Positions 11,228 through 24,445 are shown, counted from the stretch's first letter. The stretch is DNA of 64,000 nt from Chelydra serpentina (GCA_037349315.1 JBAIAC010000007.1:2976001-3040000); one strand, 5' to 3'. Program-made: numbers and translations. The notes: a model not told the origin generated them from the letters alone.

Positions 11228-13012
11228 GTTTCTTTGCTGCTCACGGACAGGTGTGGGAACTGAAGTACAAGGGAAGAGGTCTCTGCACTCTGGTTGAGAA
11301 GAACACGAGAGAAAATCACCCCTCCATTCTTATACTGCGTTCTGGAGAAGATGCCCCAGTAACCCTACCCCTCCTCACCCCAGCAGAACAAATGGCAGTG
11401 GAGAAACCTAAGCAATAGTAGTATTGATTCTTTGTATTACAGGAGGACCTAGAAGTCCCAGTCGAGGATCAGGGCACATTATGCTAGACCCTATATAAAC
11501 ATATAATGAAAAGACACTCCCTAACCTAGTCACCTGACAATCTAAGTATAAACTGAGAGGCAATGGGTGGAGGCAACAGATCGGGGGAGCACAAGGTGTC
11601 AGGAAGACATTTATGACTAGCCTAACAGCTGTCAGGTAGGCATCACTGCTTTGGTGGCTTGTAAGGAGGGGTTACATAGCTCATTGACGCTGTGCCAGGC
11701 CTCTGAGAAGCTGATGGGAAAGGCAAAGGGGCTGCTAAAAAGTGAAAAGTAACAAAAAAGAAACAATTCCTAAATCTGATTAATACTGTAGGCTTGTAAT
11801 CAGGCCAAATAGATTAAATACAAGCTACGCTAGGGTAAATGTGTCAAGACGTAAAATAACATCCATTCAGCTGACTGGGATGCTTTGGTCATCAAAAGGA
11901 ATAAGTGCGTCGGCAGGGCTTGATTTGGTGTGGTAAATACGTCAAATCATAATGCGATTATTGCTAAACCATTGGCTTAATCCAAAGTGGTCTGCAGTCT
12001 TGCAAAAAAGGTTGACACAAACTAATGAATGTGACAAAGACGGCCTAACGAAAAAGGACCCAAATTCTGCTCTCACCTACATCAGTGTAGACTTGGAGTG
12101 ACTCCACTGATTTCAGCAGAGTTATTCTGGATTTACACCAGCCAAGAATTTGGCACGACAACTTTCGTTCCTTCCGAAGAAGCCCGGATTACTATTATCA
12201 AGAGCTTGTGTTGAATGAAAATCATGTGGATTTTCAGATATTTCCTTTTTTAAAGGTGACTGATGATTAAATCAAATATGATCCCTTGGCATGCGAAAAC
12301 CCAGGAGAGAATTAAAGACAAATTGAAACATGAACACACTAACCCTGCCGCTGTTTATCTGATGCAACACAAATGTGTCAGCTAAAGAGATTTTATTTTG
12401 GCCATAGGGAACAGAAGATTCCTGTCAGCACCATGTACAAATCAAGCGAGAGTGTTTTTTCTTTCTGTCTCCGGAGATTATATGCCTTCTGAAGTTTCTA
12501 TACATGTTGTCTCATAAGGTGCTTTCACAACATCCACACCACAGATACATTAGCCAGCACCAGTCATGTATAATTCCAGTCACATAAATCTTTCTGCAAT
12601 TACTAGGCCTAGTTCAACCTCCCTGTGAGATAAAACGGCTCATTGCATCATGGCATCATTATGAATTTTTCCTTCCAATAAACCTCCCTCCGGATGCCTG
12701 CTCCGTGACAAACGTGGATGTGTAAGGTTGCCGCTGCCTGTGGCGGACAGCCGTCGTTAAGGTGTTCCAACGGTTTAAAATCTTACTAATGGCGAGATAA
12801 ATATCAAAGGAGAAAACACACAAAGATTCATGCCTCCGAGGGAAAACTAAGTGCCAGGCACATGCAGGCTGCAGTTACGCTAATTCATACAATAAGAGCA
12901 TGATCCAAAGCGTAAAGGAGTCAGTGGAAAGACTCCTATTGACGTCGGTGGGCCCTAAATAGCTTGGGAAAATCTCACAGTGGCTATTGTCATATTTATG
13001 CTTGAAAGTCAG

Positions 13013-13934
13013 TGTAAGGGGTCTACTCACCGTTGGAGCACCTCCCTGCGACCACGGCTGGGGATTAGGTCTGACTCTCCCACAGGACTCGACTGCGCCC
13101 TCTCATGGTTTGCCCTTCCAGCCAGGTCACTGTCGTTTTTCTCTTCCAGGTTTGTGAACCAAGCATGGGCAGTTGGTATAATAAGCCTGGGAAGGCTCTG
13201 CCTTCCCTGGCGGTAGCTGCTGCCGTGGGACTCTGGGCTGGAGCTGGGGCTGCTCCGGCCCTGAGCCCACGGCGATGGCTGGGCTGCTTGGGCCGGGACT
13301 CAGGTTGCTTGGCCGGCTGGGGCCGGCCCAGGGCTTCTCTAGCCACAAGGTGGAGGGGGGCTCAGGGATCTGGCCGTGAGGGGCAGGGCCTTGTGTGGAA
13401 GGGGCGGGGCCATGGAGCTAGCCTCCCCGAAGGGGGATGTCCACCCGCTGCCCATGGTACCAAGGTCTCCTTGTACCAGCCGTCACAGTCAGTCTTCCAG
13501 TTCGTTGCCCCTCAGTGGTGCCACTTCCCCGCTGCCCCACTTTCTTCTGCAGGTTCCAGCCCAGGGACCCTACCACCAGCAGCTAACGTCTGCACTGTCC
13601 CACGCCTTGCTACTATCTCCCTGGGCTGCTTCTTATGCTGCCTCTAACAGGCTCCCTCTCCACCCTTCTCTGAGTATGCCCTTCCCTGCAAGCCAAGCTC
13701 TTTGCTATCCCTAGTCTCAGGGAGAATGACTGCAAACCTCCTCCCTGCAGCCCCTTTCTGCCCTCCGCTACCAGGCTTTATACCAGCCCCTCCTGTTCCT
13801 GTCCATCTGAGCTTCATTCTTTAATTAGTCCTCATTGCTCCATGGCCCCTCCTCCAGGTGCAGCCTAGCTGGTTAACTGGCCCACCTAATCACCTTACCC
13901 TTTGAGGTGGGTGTGGGGTAAATACCCCATCACA
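13013..13934 (-). mobile_element. Solo LTR, family A copy 2
   Basis: It is 922 bp with a perfect 5-bp duplication GTCAG (13008-13012 and 13935-13939). The minus strand begins TGTGATGGGG and ends CCCCTTACA. A TATA-like GGTATAAAGCC lies near 13778 in the minus orientation. It is the same family as 6964-7626 and 21978-22515 but longer and more diverged in the middle. No internal region is present. Confidence 0.9.
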
Positions 13935-14531
13935 GTCAGTTTTAACTGCTTCCCCTTTGTGCATCTGCGAATTGCAAGAAAATGTAATTATCATTTAAAA
14001 AATTCACTGGGATTGTTTGCAGGCACAATTTATGTCATTGGGATGTCTAAATACATGACTATGCTCCCAAATCAGGTATTTAGAAGGCTAAATGTCATAA
14101 ACAGCATCTGCAAATAACTGCAGGTGTCAAAAGAAAGGCTGAGTTAAGGTCAGATGTAAAATCAGGTCCTAACATAATTATTTTACCAGTTTGGATGATA
14201 AAAAACAAAAGTAAAATTTAATCCAGCTAACAAAGAATCTATGGTGAAATCCTAAATAACTGATCAATCACATCAAGTTGTTTGTTATAAAAAGACAGTT
14301 CTTATGTGGCAGATTACATTTTAAGGTGAAGGAGTGGAAAGGAGATGAAAGAAGGCCAACTGTTCAGAGGTGGTGGTGTACATGAGTCATCATGTGGCTT
14401 TGAAAAGAGTAAAGTTATTGCTGAAAAATCGGTGAATTGAAACGTGGATTTTTCCAAACTATCTAAGGAAATTGAGTATCTATATCCTCCAGGCAGCTTT
14501 CAGAATCCCACCTAAAATGTCTGTTTATAAC

Positions 14532-14758
14532 TTGTCTGCAGTGTTGTTGTAGCCATGTTGGTCCCAGGATATTGGAGAAATACTTTGGGTGAGGTAATCT
14601 GTTTTATTGGACCAACTTCTGTCGGTGAGAAAGACAAGCTTTCGAGCTACACAGAGTACTTCATCAGCTCTTCTTCCGGAAGAAAAGCTTTGTGTTGCTT
14701 GAAAGCTTGCCTTCCACCAAAGTAGTTGATCTAATAAAATATATTACCTCATCCACCT
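14532..14758. mobile_element. Palindromic retroposed element, related subfamily
   Basis: It opens with GTAGCCATGTTGGTCCCAGG, similar to the GTAGCCGTGTTAGTC end of the 9247 copy. The arm GGTGAGGTAATCTGTTTTAT recurs inverted near the far end (TATTACCTCATCCACCTTG), with a unique centre containing AGACAAGCTTTCGAGC. It is flanked by a perfect 14-bp duplication TGTCTGTTTATAAC (14518-14531 and 14759-14772). Confidence 0.85.
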
Positions 14759-14879
14759 TGTCTGTTTATAACGAGTTTCTTTTCCTATCAATATCCCATG
14801 TGCCGCTGGATTTTTCAAAATGTTCAGAGCATAAAGTAATACAGTTGGTTGGAAAATGGAATTTCAGGCATGCATGAAA

Positions 14880-15180
14880 TGCCCATATTTTTGACATTTG
14901 TTTGCGTCCCAAATTGGGACAAAAAGTTGAAATATCAAAAGATTTTTGTGGAATGAAAAGTTCTAAAAAACGGGATTTGGAAATGTCAAGACAAAATAAT
15001 TTGACATTTTCAATCTAAATGTTCCCTTTTCAAATGTTGCTATTTTCAAAATTGCAAAAATGTTTTGATTAGAATTTTCCCACTGAAAAAATTGGAAATA
15101 TTGTTTTCGAGGAAATTTTCCTCCAGAACTTTTTTTGACAAAACCCCTATATTTGACCTGGAAAAAAATTTAGCCCAGAA
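14880..15180. repeat. AT-rich interspersed repeat, unclassified
   Basis: It is dense in TTTTGACATTT, GGGACAAAAAGTTGAAAT and TTTTCAAAATTG motifs. 22530-22700 has similar texture (AAAATGGCTTTTTTGACC). It may be one decayed family, with no coding. Confidence 0.4.
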
Positions 15181-15490
15181 ACATCAACCTACTCTTAGGC
15201 CCCCATTCTGCAAACAACCTAAGCACATGTGTAACTTTATTCACGTGAGTAGTCCAACTAAACTCAGTGGGACTGCTCATGAGTAAAGTAGCACATGTGT
15301 TTGAAGGATCAGATCCCAAGAGATTTGGCTGTTACACAACTTAATGCTAATCAATTTGTGTGTTCACTAAATTTTCTTTTAAAGAAATCATTTTTAGTGT
15401 CACTATATGCTGGAAAGAACCAATAACATTCATTCCCATAAATGTGCTACTCTTCGAGAGAAAAGGAGAAATTATTTTAGTCGTGAGATA

Positions 15491-16097
15491 TGTGATACAG
15501 CATGGCCAGAAGGCAGCAGGAGAGTGATCTAGGGTGAGGAGAAGCCTTATTCCCTGTAGATTAATTAAAAGCACCTGAAACCAATTAGAGCACCTGAAAC
15601 CAGTCACCTGATAAAATCCCCCTGCTTCAATCAGCCAGAGGAGGAGCTGGAGCAGAGTGGTTTGGTGGTGGAGCAGAGAGCAGTTTGGAGGAGTGAAGCA
15701 GAGTGGATTGGTGGTGGAACAAAGAGCAGTTCGAAGGAAAGCGGAGGAGAGTTTTGAGAAGTGCTGCGGCGGGCTAAGAAGACCAAGATCCTAGGTAAAG
15801 GGACACCTGGCTTGTGCAGAGGGAAGGCGGGAAGCCCCACAAGCTGAAGGTCAGGAGAGAGAAGTAGCCCAGGGGAAAGAATCACTGGTACAAGTGGTTC
15901 ACCTGCTGTCATAGGGCCCCTGGGTTGGGACCCGGAGTAGAGGGCGGGCCTGGGTCCCTCCCTCTCCACTCCCCTTCCCTGGGATACTAGGAGGATAGCT
16001 GTTACCCCAGTTCAGGGGCAAGAAATGGCACCCTGAAACCCCCCCACAAGAAGAGAAAGTGCGGGACCCATCATAGTAGTGTCGGCAATTTGCCACA
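15491..16097 (+). mobile_element. Solo LTR, 4-bp TSD class
   Basis: It begins TGTGATACAGCATGGCC and ends AATTTGCCACA, with a perfect 4-bp duplication GATA (15487-15490 and 16098-16101). It is 607 bp. The interior has GGAGCAGAG-type purine-rich repetition and a GATAAAATCC TATA-like site near 15611. A 4-bp duplication suggests a different retroviral class from family A. No internal region remains. Confidence 0.85.
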
Positions 16098-17823
16098 GAT
16101 AGTAACGAAATTCCTTACATTCAGAATACAACTACTACTGTATACTAGGGTCATATCCAGGTATGAGCAGCCAAACTGCAATTCTTCTTGTAAGTCATCT
16201 CAGTGCAAACGCATTTTAACTCACTGAAAATTCCCTGTGCTTAGTTGCCCCATAACTGTGGAATGCACAGAAGAGGCAAATAACCAGATTTCACTGGCTT
16301 ATGTGTTTTTCCTTGCCAAGCATTATAAAATGAAGTAATGGGTACCCTGTATTAATTCTGCAAAGCTCTCAGACTTTCCTTTCTCCCCATCAGGAATGGA
16401 AAGTTGTTTGAATTAGATGGGCAAACAGCTTCTTTTTAAAAGTTCTTCCTTCTCCAAACACATTACTGTGCTACTGGAAACCATTCAATTTAACTAAGTC
16501 ATTAAGTTAAATCATCTGAGCACATTTTCTCAGTAAGAGGAGGCTGCATGGTGGGCTGATTTCAGAGAACGGTTGTGTATAAACATCTCCAGGAAAAACA
16601 GATGCTGATGACATGTCAGTATCTATTTAGTTCTATAAAGAGCCTCGTGCTATGTGGGCCAGATCTTGAGCTACTTTAGGGCAATTTTGCACTCCTCTCC
16701 CAGAGCAAAACTGCCTTAATTGATCTTTCCAGCCCCCAGAAGCTCTTCCATTCAAGCTGCGTAGCAGATCTACTCCACACCTCTCCTGGGGCCTGCTCCA
16801 GGGATATGGCCAGAGGAGATGGGGCATAGCCAGGGCACCCTGTACCCCAGTATTCCCTATCTGCCACAGTTGTCTCTTGGGGTTGTTGGCAGCGGGCACA
16901 ACTCAGAGCAGCTCTTAGGCTGCTCTAAATGGCAACTGGCCTGGCACTGATCAGCCCAGGATTGGGAGAGTGTGAAGGTGCTTTCAGGTGGCTCCTTCCA
17001 AGCGGTGATGACTGTTCCTCAGCCCCCCCAGCAAGAGCTGGCCCTGTTTCTAGAGATTGCACCTGACCCTGATGTCCTTTAGGTTGATGTAAATCAGGAA
17101 TAATACCAGGCAGGCGCTCCAGCAGCTTGGGGGACAAGGGGAGGATTTCTCTGTGGGTGCTAAACTGTTCATTGCAGAAAAGCTACAAACCTTCTAGGCC
17201 AGGTGTCTACAATTGCACTTATCTGCTTACATAAACCTCCTCTATGCATGCAGAACACCCAGTTACCCAGACACTGATTTCACTGCCTTCTGCATGACAA
17301 TTCCAGCACTTGCCCCTATCGATAACCTGCCCCTGCTCTAGCTTTTGTAGAGGTACAGTAATGGTCATTCCATAAAGAAAAGTGCAACGCTTAGTGTTTA
17401 GCATTGATTGGCTTGTTTTAGATCAATTCACAAGTCATATCCCACTCTCCCCTCGCATGAGGCTGGCTTCCTAAATACGCTTCCCACACGACTTTCGGGA
17501 GACCATTGTTTGTGTCAATTTCTTCCATTCTTCCACAGGCAGGGCCGGCCCACAACATTTGAGCTTCCCTGAGGCAGGAAGCTCAAATGACGCCCCCATG
17601 CCTCCTCACTTGGGCCAAAACTTTGAAAGGTCTCAATTCTGCCTTCTTCCTCTTCCACTCCTCTCATGGTACTGCTCTGCTACCTCCCCCAATAAAGGAG
17701 AACTAACAACTTAAAATGCCTTGTTCAAAAATTGTAAGTAACACTTAACTTTCAAACGCCTGAACAGCAAATGTAACTTTTCTTGTCTGCATAGTAAACC
17801 CTGGCGTTTTTATGTGTGAATAA

Positions 17824-20162
17824 TCAAATTGGTACTTTCTGTGCCTTCTTGGTTGCAAAGATTTGAACTGCTTCCTGAAGGTCCACAGTCTGGGCCAGCT
17901 CATGCTCTATTGAGATGGTTGCAAGGCTGACCAGCCTCTCCTGTGTCATTATGGAGCGTAGATGTGTTTTTATTAACTTCAGCTTGGAGAAGCTGCGTTC
18001 TCCACTGGCAACTGTTACAGGAAGTGTTAGAAGTATGCGCAGAGCAACAAAGCATTTGGAAGGAGGGTGTTCATCTTATTTGTGCACATATATTCCAGAA
18101 CAGCCTTTGGAGTTGATCCTGCTGAAATCTATCTTGAAAGGGCTTTCAATTCATCACCTAAATCACTCGCATCAATATCGCACATGTCATCATGTGTCAA
18201 CACTGTCTCTAGTGCCCTGCATTGCTGGTGTAGGTCTTCTTCGGGTACAGTGAGGAGTTTTGGAATATCATACAACATCCCAAATATACTGCTGTGTTCC
18301 TTGAGCTGCATGAAACGTTCTTCAACTGACTGTAGTGCACAATCTAGCACCTGGTTAAAGAATTCAACTTTGAATTGTTGTTTGGGGTCTCTTATGGGAT
18401 TATCTCATGCCTCGTAATCAAAATATCTTCTTCTTCGGTGACTCTTGTATTCTTGAATGGGTGGGGAAATAGCTTCAGTGTGAAGTTCCTCTGCCAACTT
18501 CTGTGCACTCTTCAGAACGTTTTGAAATCCCTCTTCTGACCGGTAAGACTGTAGGTATGACTTTGCTTTGTCCAGTTGTTCCATTGCTCCTGATATATCA
18601 AGGTCAACACCTTGGAGTCTCTTGCTTACAACATTTATTTCAAACAGTATGTCATGCCACAACAGTGAGCCACACAGAAATTTGAAGTTATGTATGTTTC
18701 TGGTGATTCCATTTCCCTCTGCCACTGTTCTCCCAGAAACAGTTCCTGTCATAGCGTTATCCTCCATAATGGCAACTATGGCATCATCTATCTTTCCAAT
18801 TTGGTGTGTGTTAGGCTTTATCGCCTCCACTCGATTTTCCCATCTTGCGGCACTCAGTGGTTTCAGTGTCAGAGAGGATGTTCCCAGATGTTGCTTCAAA
18901 ATTTGCCATTGATGAGTTGATGCAAAGAAAAATACACAGATGCTTTGAATTACATTAAAAAATTCAGCAGCCTCAGTAGAAGCTGACGCTGCATCACTGA
19001 TCACCAAGTTCAATTAATGAGAACTGCATGGGACAAAAAAAGCTCAAGGGTTTAACTCTCGTATCCGTGTCTGCACTCCTCTGTTCTTTCCTCTCATGTT
19101 GGCACCATTATCGTAGCCCTGACCTCTCATGTCAGCTATCGCAATTCCCGTATCTTCCAGCTTTTTAAGAAGCACATTTGTCATACCAGCTCCTATAGTA
19201 TCATCAATGTCAATACATTCTAGAAAATGCTCTCTGACAGTCACCATTGCAGGGACATTTTCACTAGATTATGTTGTTGTTACAAAACGCACCATTAAAG
19301 TCATTTGTTCCATATGGCTGATGTCAGGTGTGCAGTCCAGAATAACAGAGTAATATCTTGCTGACTTTAGATCTGCCACAATCTCCTGTTTGACTTTTGT
19401 TGCCAGTAACTGTATGATCTCATTTTGAATTGTTTTTCCAAGGTAGTGGTGTGTGTACATTTCTTGGGTGGTGACTCTTCTTAGATGCTCCTGGAGTACA
19501 GCATCAAACTCAGCCATCAGCTCCACAGTTTTAAGGACGTTTCCATTGTTTGGCACATAGAGCTGATCTGAAGTGCCACACAGTGCTAGGTTTTGGGTAG
19601 CAAGCATTCTCACAATGACAATGAGCCTTTTCAGAACATTTTGCCAGTAAAGAGACTCTGATGCAGTCTTCTCTCGATGCTGATCATCTATGGTGGCCTT
19701 TAACCTTAGTCTCACCTCAAGCTCTTTCCACCTATGGTGATTTGCTGCCTTCTCATGGCCTGCCAGATTTCTAGCCAGATTTTTCCAGTCCTTTGTTCCT
19801 GTAGAACCCAATGTGGCTGGAACATTAGACTGGAAGAGTTTGCAACAAAAACAGTATGCAGCATTCTGGGGTTTTGAGTACATAAGCCATGGCCTCTCCA
19901 CTTCGTCACCATTGAGGATTTCACGCCAGTAATGTGTTGGATGGAAACTTCTATTTTCATTGTCTTTGGCAAACATGAAGTTTTTCACTTGCTGTGGCCC
20001 ATGCAGTACAAGGACGTCCCTCAGGCTACTGCTCAAGTGGGTCCACAGTCCTGGATCATCTAGACTTAAGGAACTAAACGCAGCAGCAGCTGTTTCTTGC
20101 ACCTCCACCACACTCTTCTCTGAGCTACACTTTTCTTCAGGAATGTGCATGGTTACATCCAT
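17824..20162 (-). pseudogene. hAT-family transposase remnant (ZMYM1-like, TTF-type zinc finger)
   Basis: The frame is broken but can be followed from ATG 20162 to TGA 17824. The first 298 codons are open and include a TTF/MYM-type zinc finger (HPTHYWREILNGDEVERPWL, then CFCCKLF) and the start of the DUF4371/RNase H-like core (YYSVILDCTPDISHMEQMT). Further pieces at 19044-19247 (IADMRGQGYDNGANMRGKNR), 18405-19013 and 18129-18350 are separated by frameshifts. The C-terminus near 17850-17990 reads GERSFSKLKLIKTHLRSIM, the hAT dimerisation signature. This domain order is that of ZMYM1-like and P52rIPK-like hAT transposases. The left end has a terminus-like CAGGCAGGGCCGGCCC motif near 17536. The right terminus was not found. 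Inactive as it stands. Confidence 0.88.
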
Positions 20163-20809
20163 TTGAGGTGGAGATAGGGATGCTGCAGTAGCTGCCCTGG
20201 GGCCTTTAAATCACCTCTTCTGGTCGAGGCCACGCCCCCACCCAGGACTCCGTCCCCTACACCTCCCCTTCCCCTTCCTCTAGCATCGCCCATCAGGCTG
20301 AGTGCCCCCCAGGTCCCCTACCCTTTACCTGACCTTCCTGCAGGGGGCGGGGGAAGAGGAGGAGTTTCTGGGAGGACAGCTAGGAGTCAGTCTCTCCTCT
20401 GGAGCTGACTTAGCCTCCTGTCTGCCTGGCCAGGCCCCACTGCTCTGCCTTCAGCAGCCTCTGACCTGTCCAGCAGAGGGAAGGCACAGCCCCTGAGGCA
20501 AGACCTCCTCCCTTCCCAGCTGCTCAGCTCAGCAGCAGCTCTGCAGGGAGGCAGGGACAGAGGGCTGAATGCTGGTAGCTAAGGTTGAGCCTCAGCGTGC
20601 TCTCTCTCCTTCTCCTCCCTCCCCTCCAAGTGGGGGCTGAAATTCTGGGAAGAGGGGAGACCCACCCAGACATCCTCACCAAGATGAAAACCAGTCACCT
20701 CCTCCAGTTGCACCCGTTTCTCACTGCGCCATTCCTAGCACAAGGGGTCCTGCTCTCAGTACACAAAGCATCTCAGCGTGACCACCTCTCAAGGTTTTAG
20801 GGCGAGTTT

Positions 20810-21005
20810 GGTGTTTTGTCTTAAAGCCCCAGCTCCTGGAGTCATGTGATTGTGTGAAACACTCCACGTTCCTTACTAAATAACGGACGCGTCTAGACCT
20901 CATGATTGCTTGAAACTGCAGCCCTTGTAGCAGTTTCTTTTTTTATTTTAAAAAAAAATCATCTCATGACTTTTAAGCCAGGCTCATGATTTGGGGACGG
21001 GGGGG
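20810..21005 (-). repeat. Interspersed repeat (ATCATGAG family), copy 1
   Basis: On the plus strand it reads CTGGAGTCATGTGATTGTG, then a poly(A)-like ATTTTAAAAAAAAATC and CTCATGACTTTTAAGCC. The 63090-63330 sequence has the same features in the opposite orientation. Confidence 0.65.
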
Positions 21006-21977
21006 CTGACTCAGAATTTTTAAATTCTTTGGCTTTGGCAATACTGAGTACTTTCATTTTCATCTTGTATTACTATTAATTATTACTGTAACGCCTCGCA
21101 GCCCAAGTCATAAACCAGGGCCCCATTATGCTAGGTAGTGTCACAGAGCAAAAGGACAATCCTGTCTCAACGGGCTTACAATCCTGTTTCATTTTACCAT
21201 GTGCTCAGATAGTACAGGGATAGCACAGTCTAAATGGACTAGATTAATGAAGGCACATATGGGCCCAAATCCTGCACCCACGTTGATCCAATTGCAGAAT
21301 CAGGGCCCTGAATTGTTTCTGCGCTTCCACTCTCTGGGGAGAGGTTCCTGAGTATTTACATTTTAAACAAACTGGCATTTGTTCAATAGTCTCAAACTAT
21401 CACCCTTTAAACTCTCCCCGTTGACAAAAGCCATCACTCTGAACTTAGAGATGACCACAGGCGGGGGAAAGAAAATGGTTATAAGCTGCCTTAGGAGACT
21501 TCCAGCAGGGCTTTGTCAGTAAACAGAGTGAGCTGTATACGCTGCAACTAAACTTTGCTGGCAAGCGTAGGCATTAATAACAACATGCTGTGAAAACGGG
21601 CAGGGAAGAGATTTTTTTTAAAGCTGACCACGGGATTTAGACACACAATTCAGTAGGCGTGTGCATAAACCCCCTAGTCTATCTTAAAAAGCTCAGCTGT
21701 CATTTTTTAAAGTGTGCTAATGAAATCTACAACCAAACCCCACACAACATCTAGCCGTCTTGTAGGAACAAAGAGAAAGAAGGGCTGGGCAAAGATTCTG
21801 GTAGTAGGATTCTGTTTATTTGGATTTAGGGTACTGAAGAATGGGTGATATTTGAACTCCTAAATCCTGATCGATCCCTGCCCCCCAAACTCCTTTCTTT
21901 GGCTCCCTCCATCTGGATCTGTTGCAGCAGTAAACCTTATTAATGACAGGCAATTATGGGACTTCTTAATAGAGCTG

Positions 21978-22515
21978 TGTAATGGTGCGGGACTCAACCC
22001 TGCGGCACCTCCTGCTGGTCCCTTGGGGAATTAGCTCACCAGCCGCTGGTGTGCCCTCTGCTAGTCAGTGTCCCGCTTGCCGTTGGGCCCCCATGTCCCT
22101 CCCGGACCCTGGTGCCCTTCTGTCTGGGGTACTGCCCCCCTGGCAGTACCCCCTTAGTCTGGGTCTCCCCTCCCAGGGGAACCCCCACGCACTATCCCCA
22201 CCTTGCCTCAGCCTATGGGCTACTACCAGTCACCATCAAGCCCTCATTCCCTGGGGCAGACTGCAGTCTGTATTAGCCAGTCATCATAGGCAAGGGGGGT
22301 TTGGACCTGCTGCTTATGCCTACCCTGGGCTGCCCCTGTAACCCCAGTACTTATTCTGGCCTTACCAGGCCTGCAGCCTGGGGATTTCCTAGGCCAGAGT
22401 TCCCCAGCTCCCTTGGCCTTTCCCCAGCCCTGCTCCACTCCAGGTACCCCGCTTAGCTCCTGCGGCCAGGCTTTTCTCCGTCTACAGGCCTGAGAGGGGT
22501 ACTCACCCCACCACA
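21978..22515 (-). mobile_element. Solo LTR, family A copy 3
   Basis: It is 538 bp, flanked by a perfect 5-bp duplication AGCTG (21973-21977 and 22516-22520). The minus strand begins TGTGGTGGGG. On the plus strand long stretches match the 6964 copy (CACCTCCTGCTGGTC, CCCTCCCGGACCC, GGGCAGACTGCAGTCTGTA). Confidence 0.9.
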
Positions 22516-24372
22516 AGCTGATTAAACATTTGCCATCAGAATGTATTTTTCCCTACAGAAAATGGCTTTTTTGACCAAATGGAAGCTTTCACCCCCCAAA
22601 TATCTGTTTTTTTCCAAAAGAAATTTTATTTTGTCAACAACCCCTCCCCCAATTCCCCCCAAAAATGTAGATGAGAACAAGGAGGGGGAATCCTTTTTGC
22701 AGAAAACAAAATCTCATTTCCCAATCAGCTCTTCTTCTTCACCGCTTTACTCCCTGGGTCGGCTCATAAAGCCCCCTCTTCCCCCCATTCTGCATAACAC
22801 ATGTGGGGGCACCAGCTCAGAGGTTAATTTGGGTTAGTTTTGCTAGTTACTGTAGCATCCACAGTCCCCAAACACACCAAGTCTCCCCAGAAGCCCTGGA
22901 CCCACCTCACATATGGACTGACTCTAGATATCTTCTGGGGCGAGGGAGTTGTTCCCCCCCCCCCTATTTCTTGGTCTGGTCTGAAATTAGGTGGCCCTCT
23001 TCTTCAGAGGACACCTCATGCCACCACGTTCCCTGTCCATAGTCCTTGTAGGGGCCTTCAGGGGAGCAGCGGGCGGAACTGGAAGATGTTCTTTTGCACT
23101 CCTGGGGCCCACAGCTGCCTCGCTGGAGCTAGAACGGAGCCGCTGGGCTTAGCTACATCCACCCCCCTTCTGGGGCATCCCTGGACCCGCCGCCTAGTAC
23201 AGTAGTGGTGGCAGCACAAACGAGACCATTGCCTGGCCAGCTGCTGCCGGCTGGGTGGAGGGCAAACTCCAGCTACACCCCCGTGGAAACTCCTACATGA
23301 CACTGGGAGGGTGGAGGGTAGAAGCCTCAGCAGGCAGCCCCTCTGAACCTGATGGAGGAGCAGCCTGAGACCCCTTGTGGGGGGGGGGGGAATGGGATGC
23401 TCCATGCTGGATGAGAACAGGAACAGGGGGTGCAGACTACAGAGCGCACACCTCCAAAGAGGAGCCCCAGAGCCTATGGGGGTGAAGGGCAAAAACCCCA
23501 TGGAGAAGCTGAACATCCCACATACTTGTGAGCCAAAGAAAATGTTCTGGTTACTACTCAGAGTGATTCAGCTGTCCCCAGTACCACCAATACTCCGGCT
23601 GTCCAGGATTGTCTGTCCTGCCGTCCTTTAGGAGCAATGATTTTAGAAATAACCCAGACCATCAAACTGCATCCACATCTCCCAGTCAAGGCACCTCACC
23701 TGTCACTGCATCCTGCTGATGAACAGCAGAGCTCCGGTTAAATATCAGCGTCTTGTCTCTGCCTGTGTGTGTCACACCCCGGGCGACATGGCAGGAAATG
23801 TCATTACAGCATAATTGTTCCACGCGCAAAACAGAGATAAAATGACGTGTTTGCAAAGGTAGATACTCTCTTACGCCTCACGTGAGTAGCCTATTGATTT
23901 CACGGGTAAACTGGAATAGCTCCATTGATCCTGAGGATGCTACAGCAGTTCACACCATCTGAGGTCCCCCATATCGAAAACCACCATGTTTTCCAGGCAG
24001 TCAGTTGAAATCAGTTTGACTGCTTGCAGAAGCAGTGGTTGAAGGATCAGGCTCGTGGCTTGAAAACACTAATAGTTCATGACTAATCATCTGTAAAAAA
24101 GTAAACATATACACACACACGTCCATTCAAAGACAGGTATAAATGTCCATTATTACTCCCAGGCCATGGAACGGAGTGGAATTTGGAAAAATCTGGGTGT
24201 AACAGCTTCTGCAAATTCCCAGACCCAACTCATTTACAGTTCCTAGACACAAGCTCTTTCTGTCCTCAGATCCCATCCTGATCACAGCCTCTCACTTACC
24301 CTTCACTGTAAATAAACTCTGCCTTGCATGGATTTCCGCCACCCGCACGAATAAAAGCTCCAAGGTGGATGG

Positions 24373-24445
24373 AGGGGATCATAGGACTGGGCGGGACCTC
24401 GAGAGGTCATCGAGTCCACTCCCCTGCACTCCTGGCGCGACCTGG
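24373..24445 (-). mobile_element. CR1-like 3' tail fragment
   Basis: On the plus strand it reads GATCATAGGACTGGG and GACCTCGAGAGGTCATCGAG, the reverse of a CR1 tail. It is short and diverged. Confidence 0.7.
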
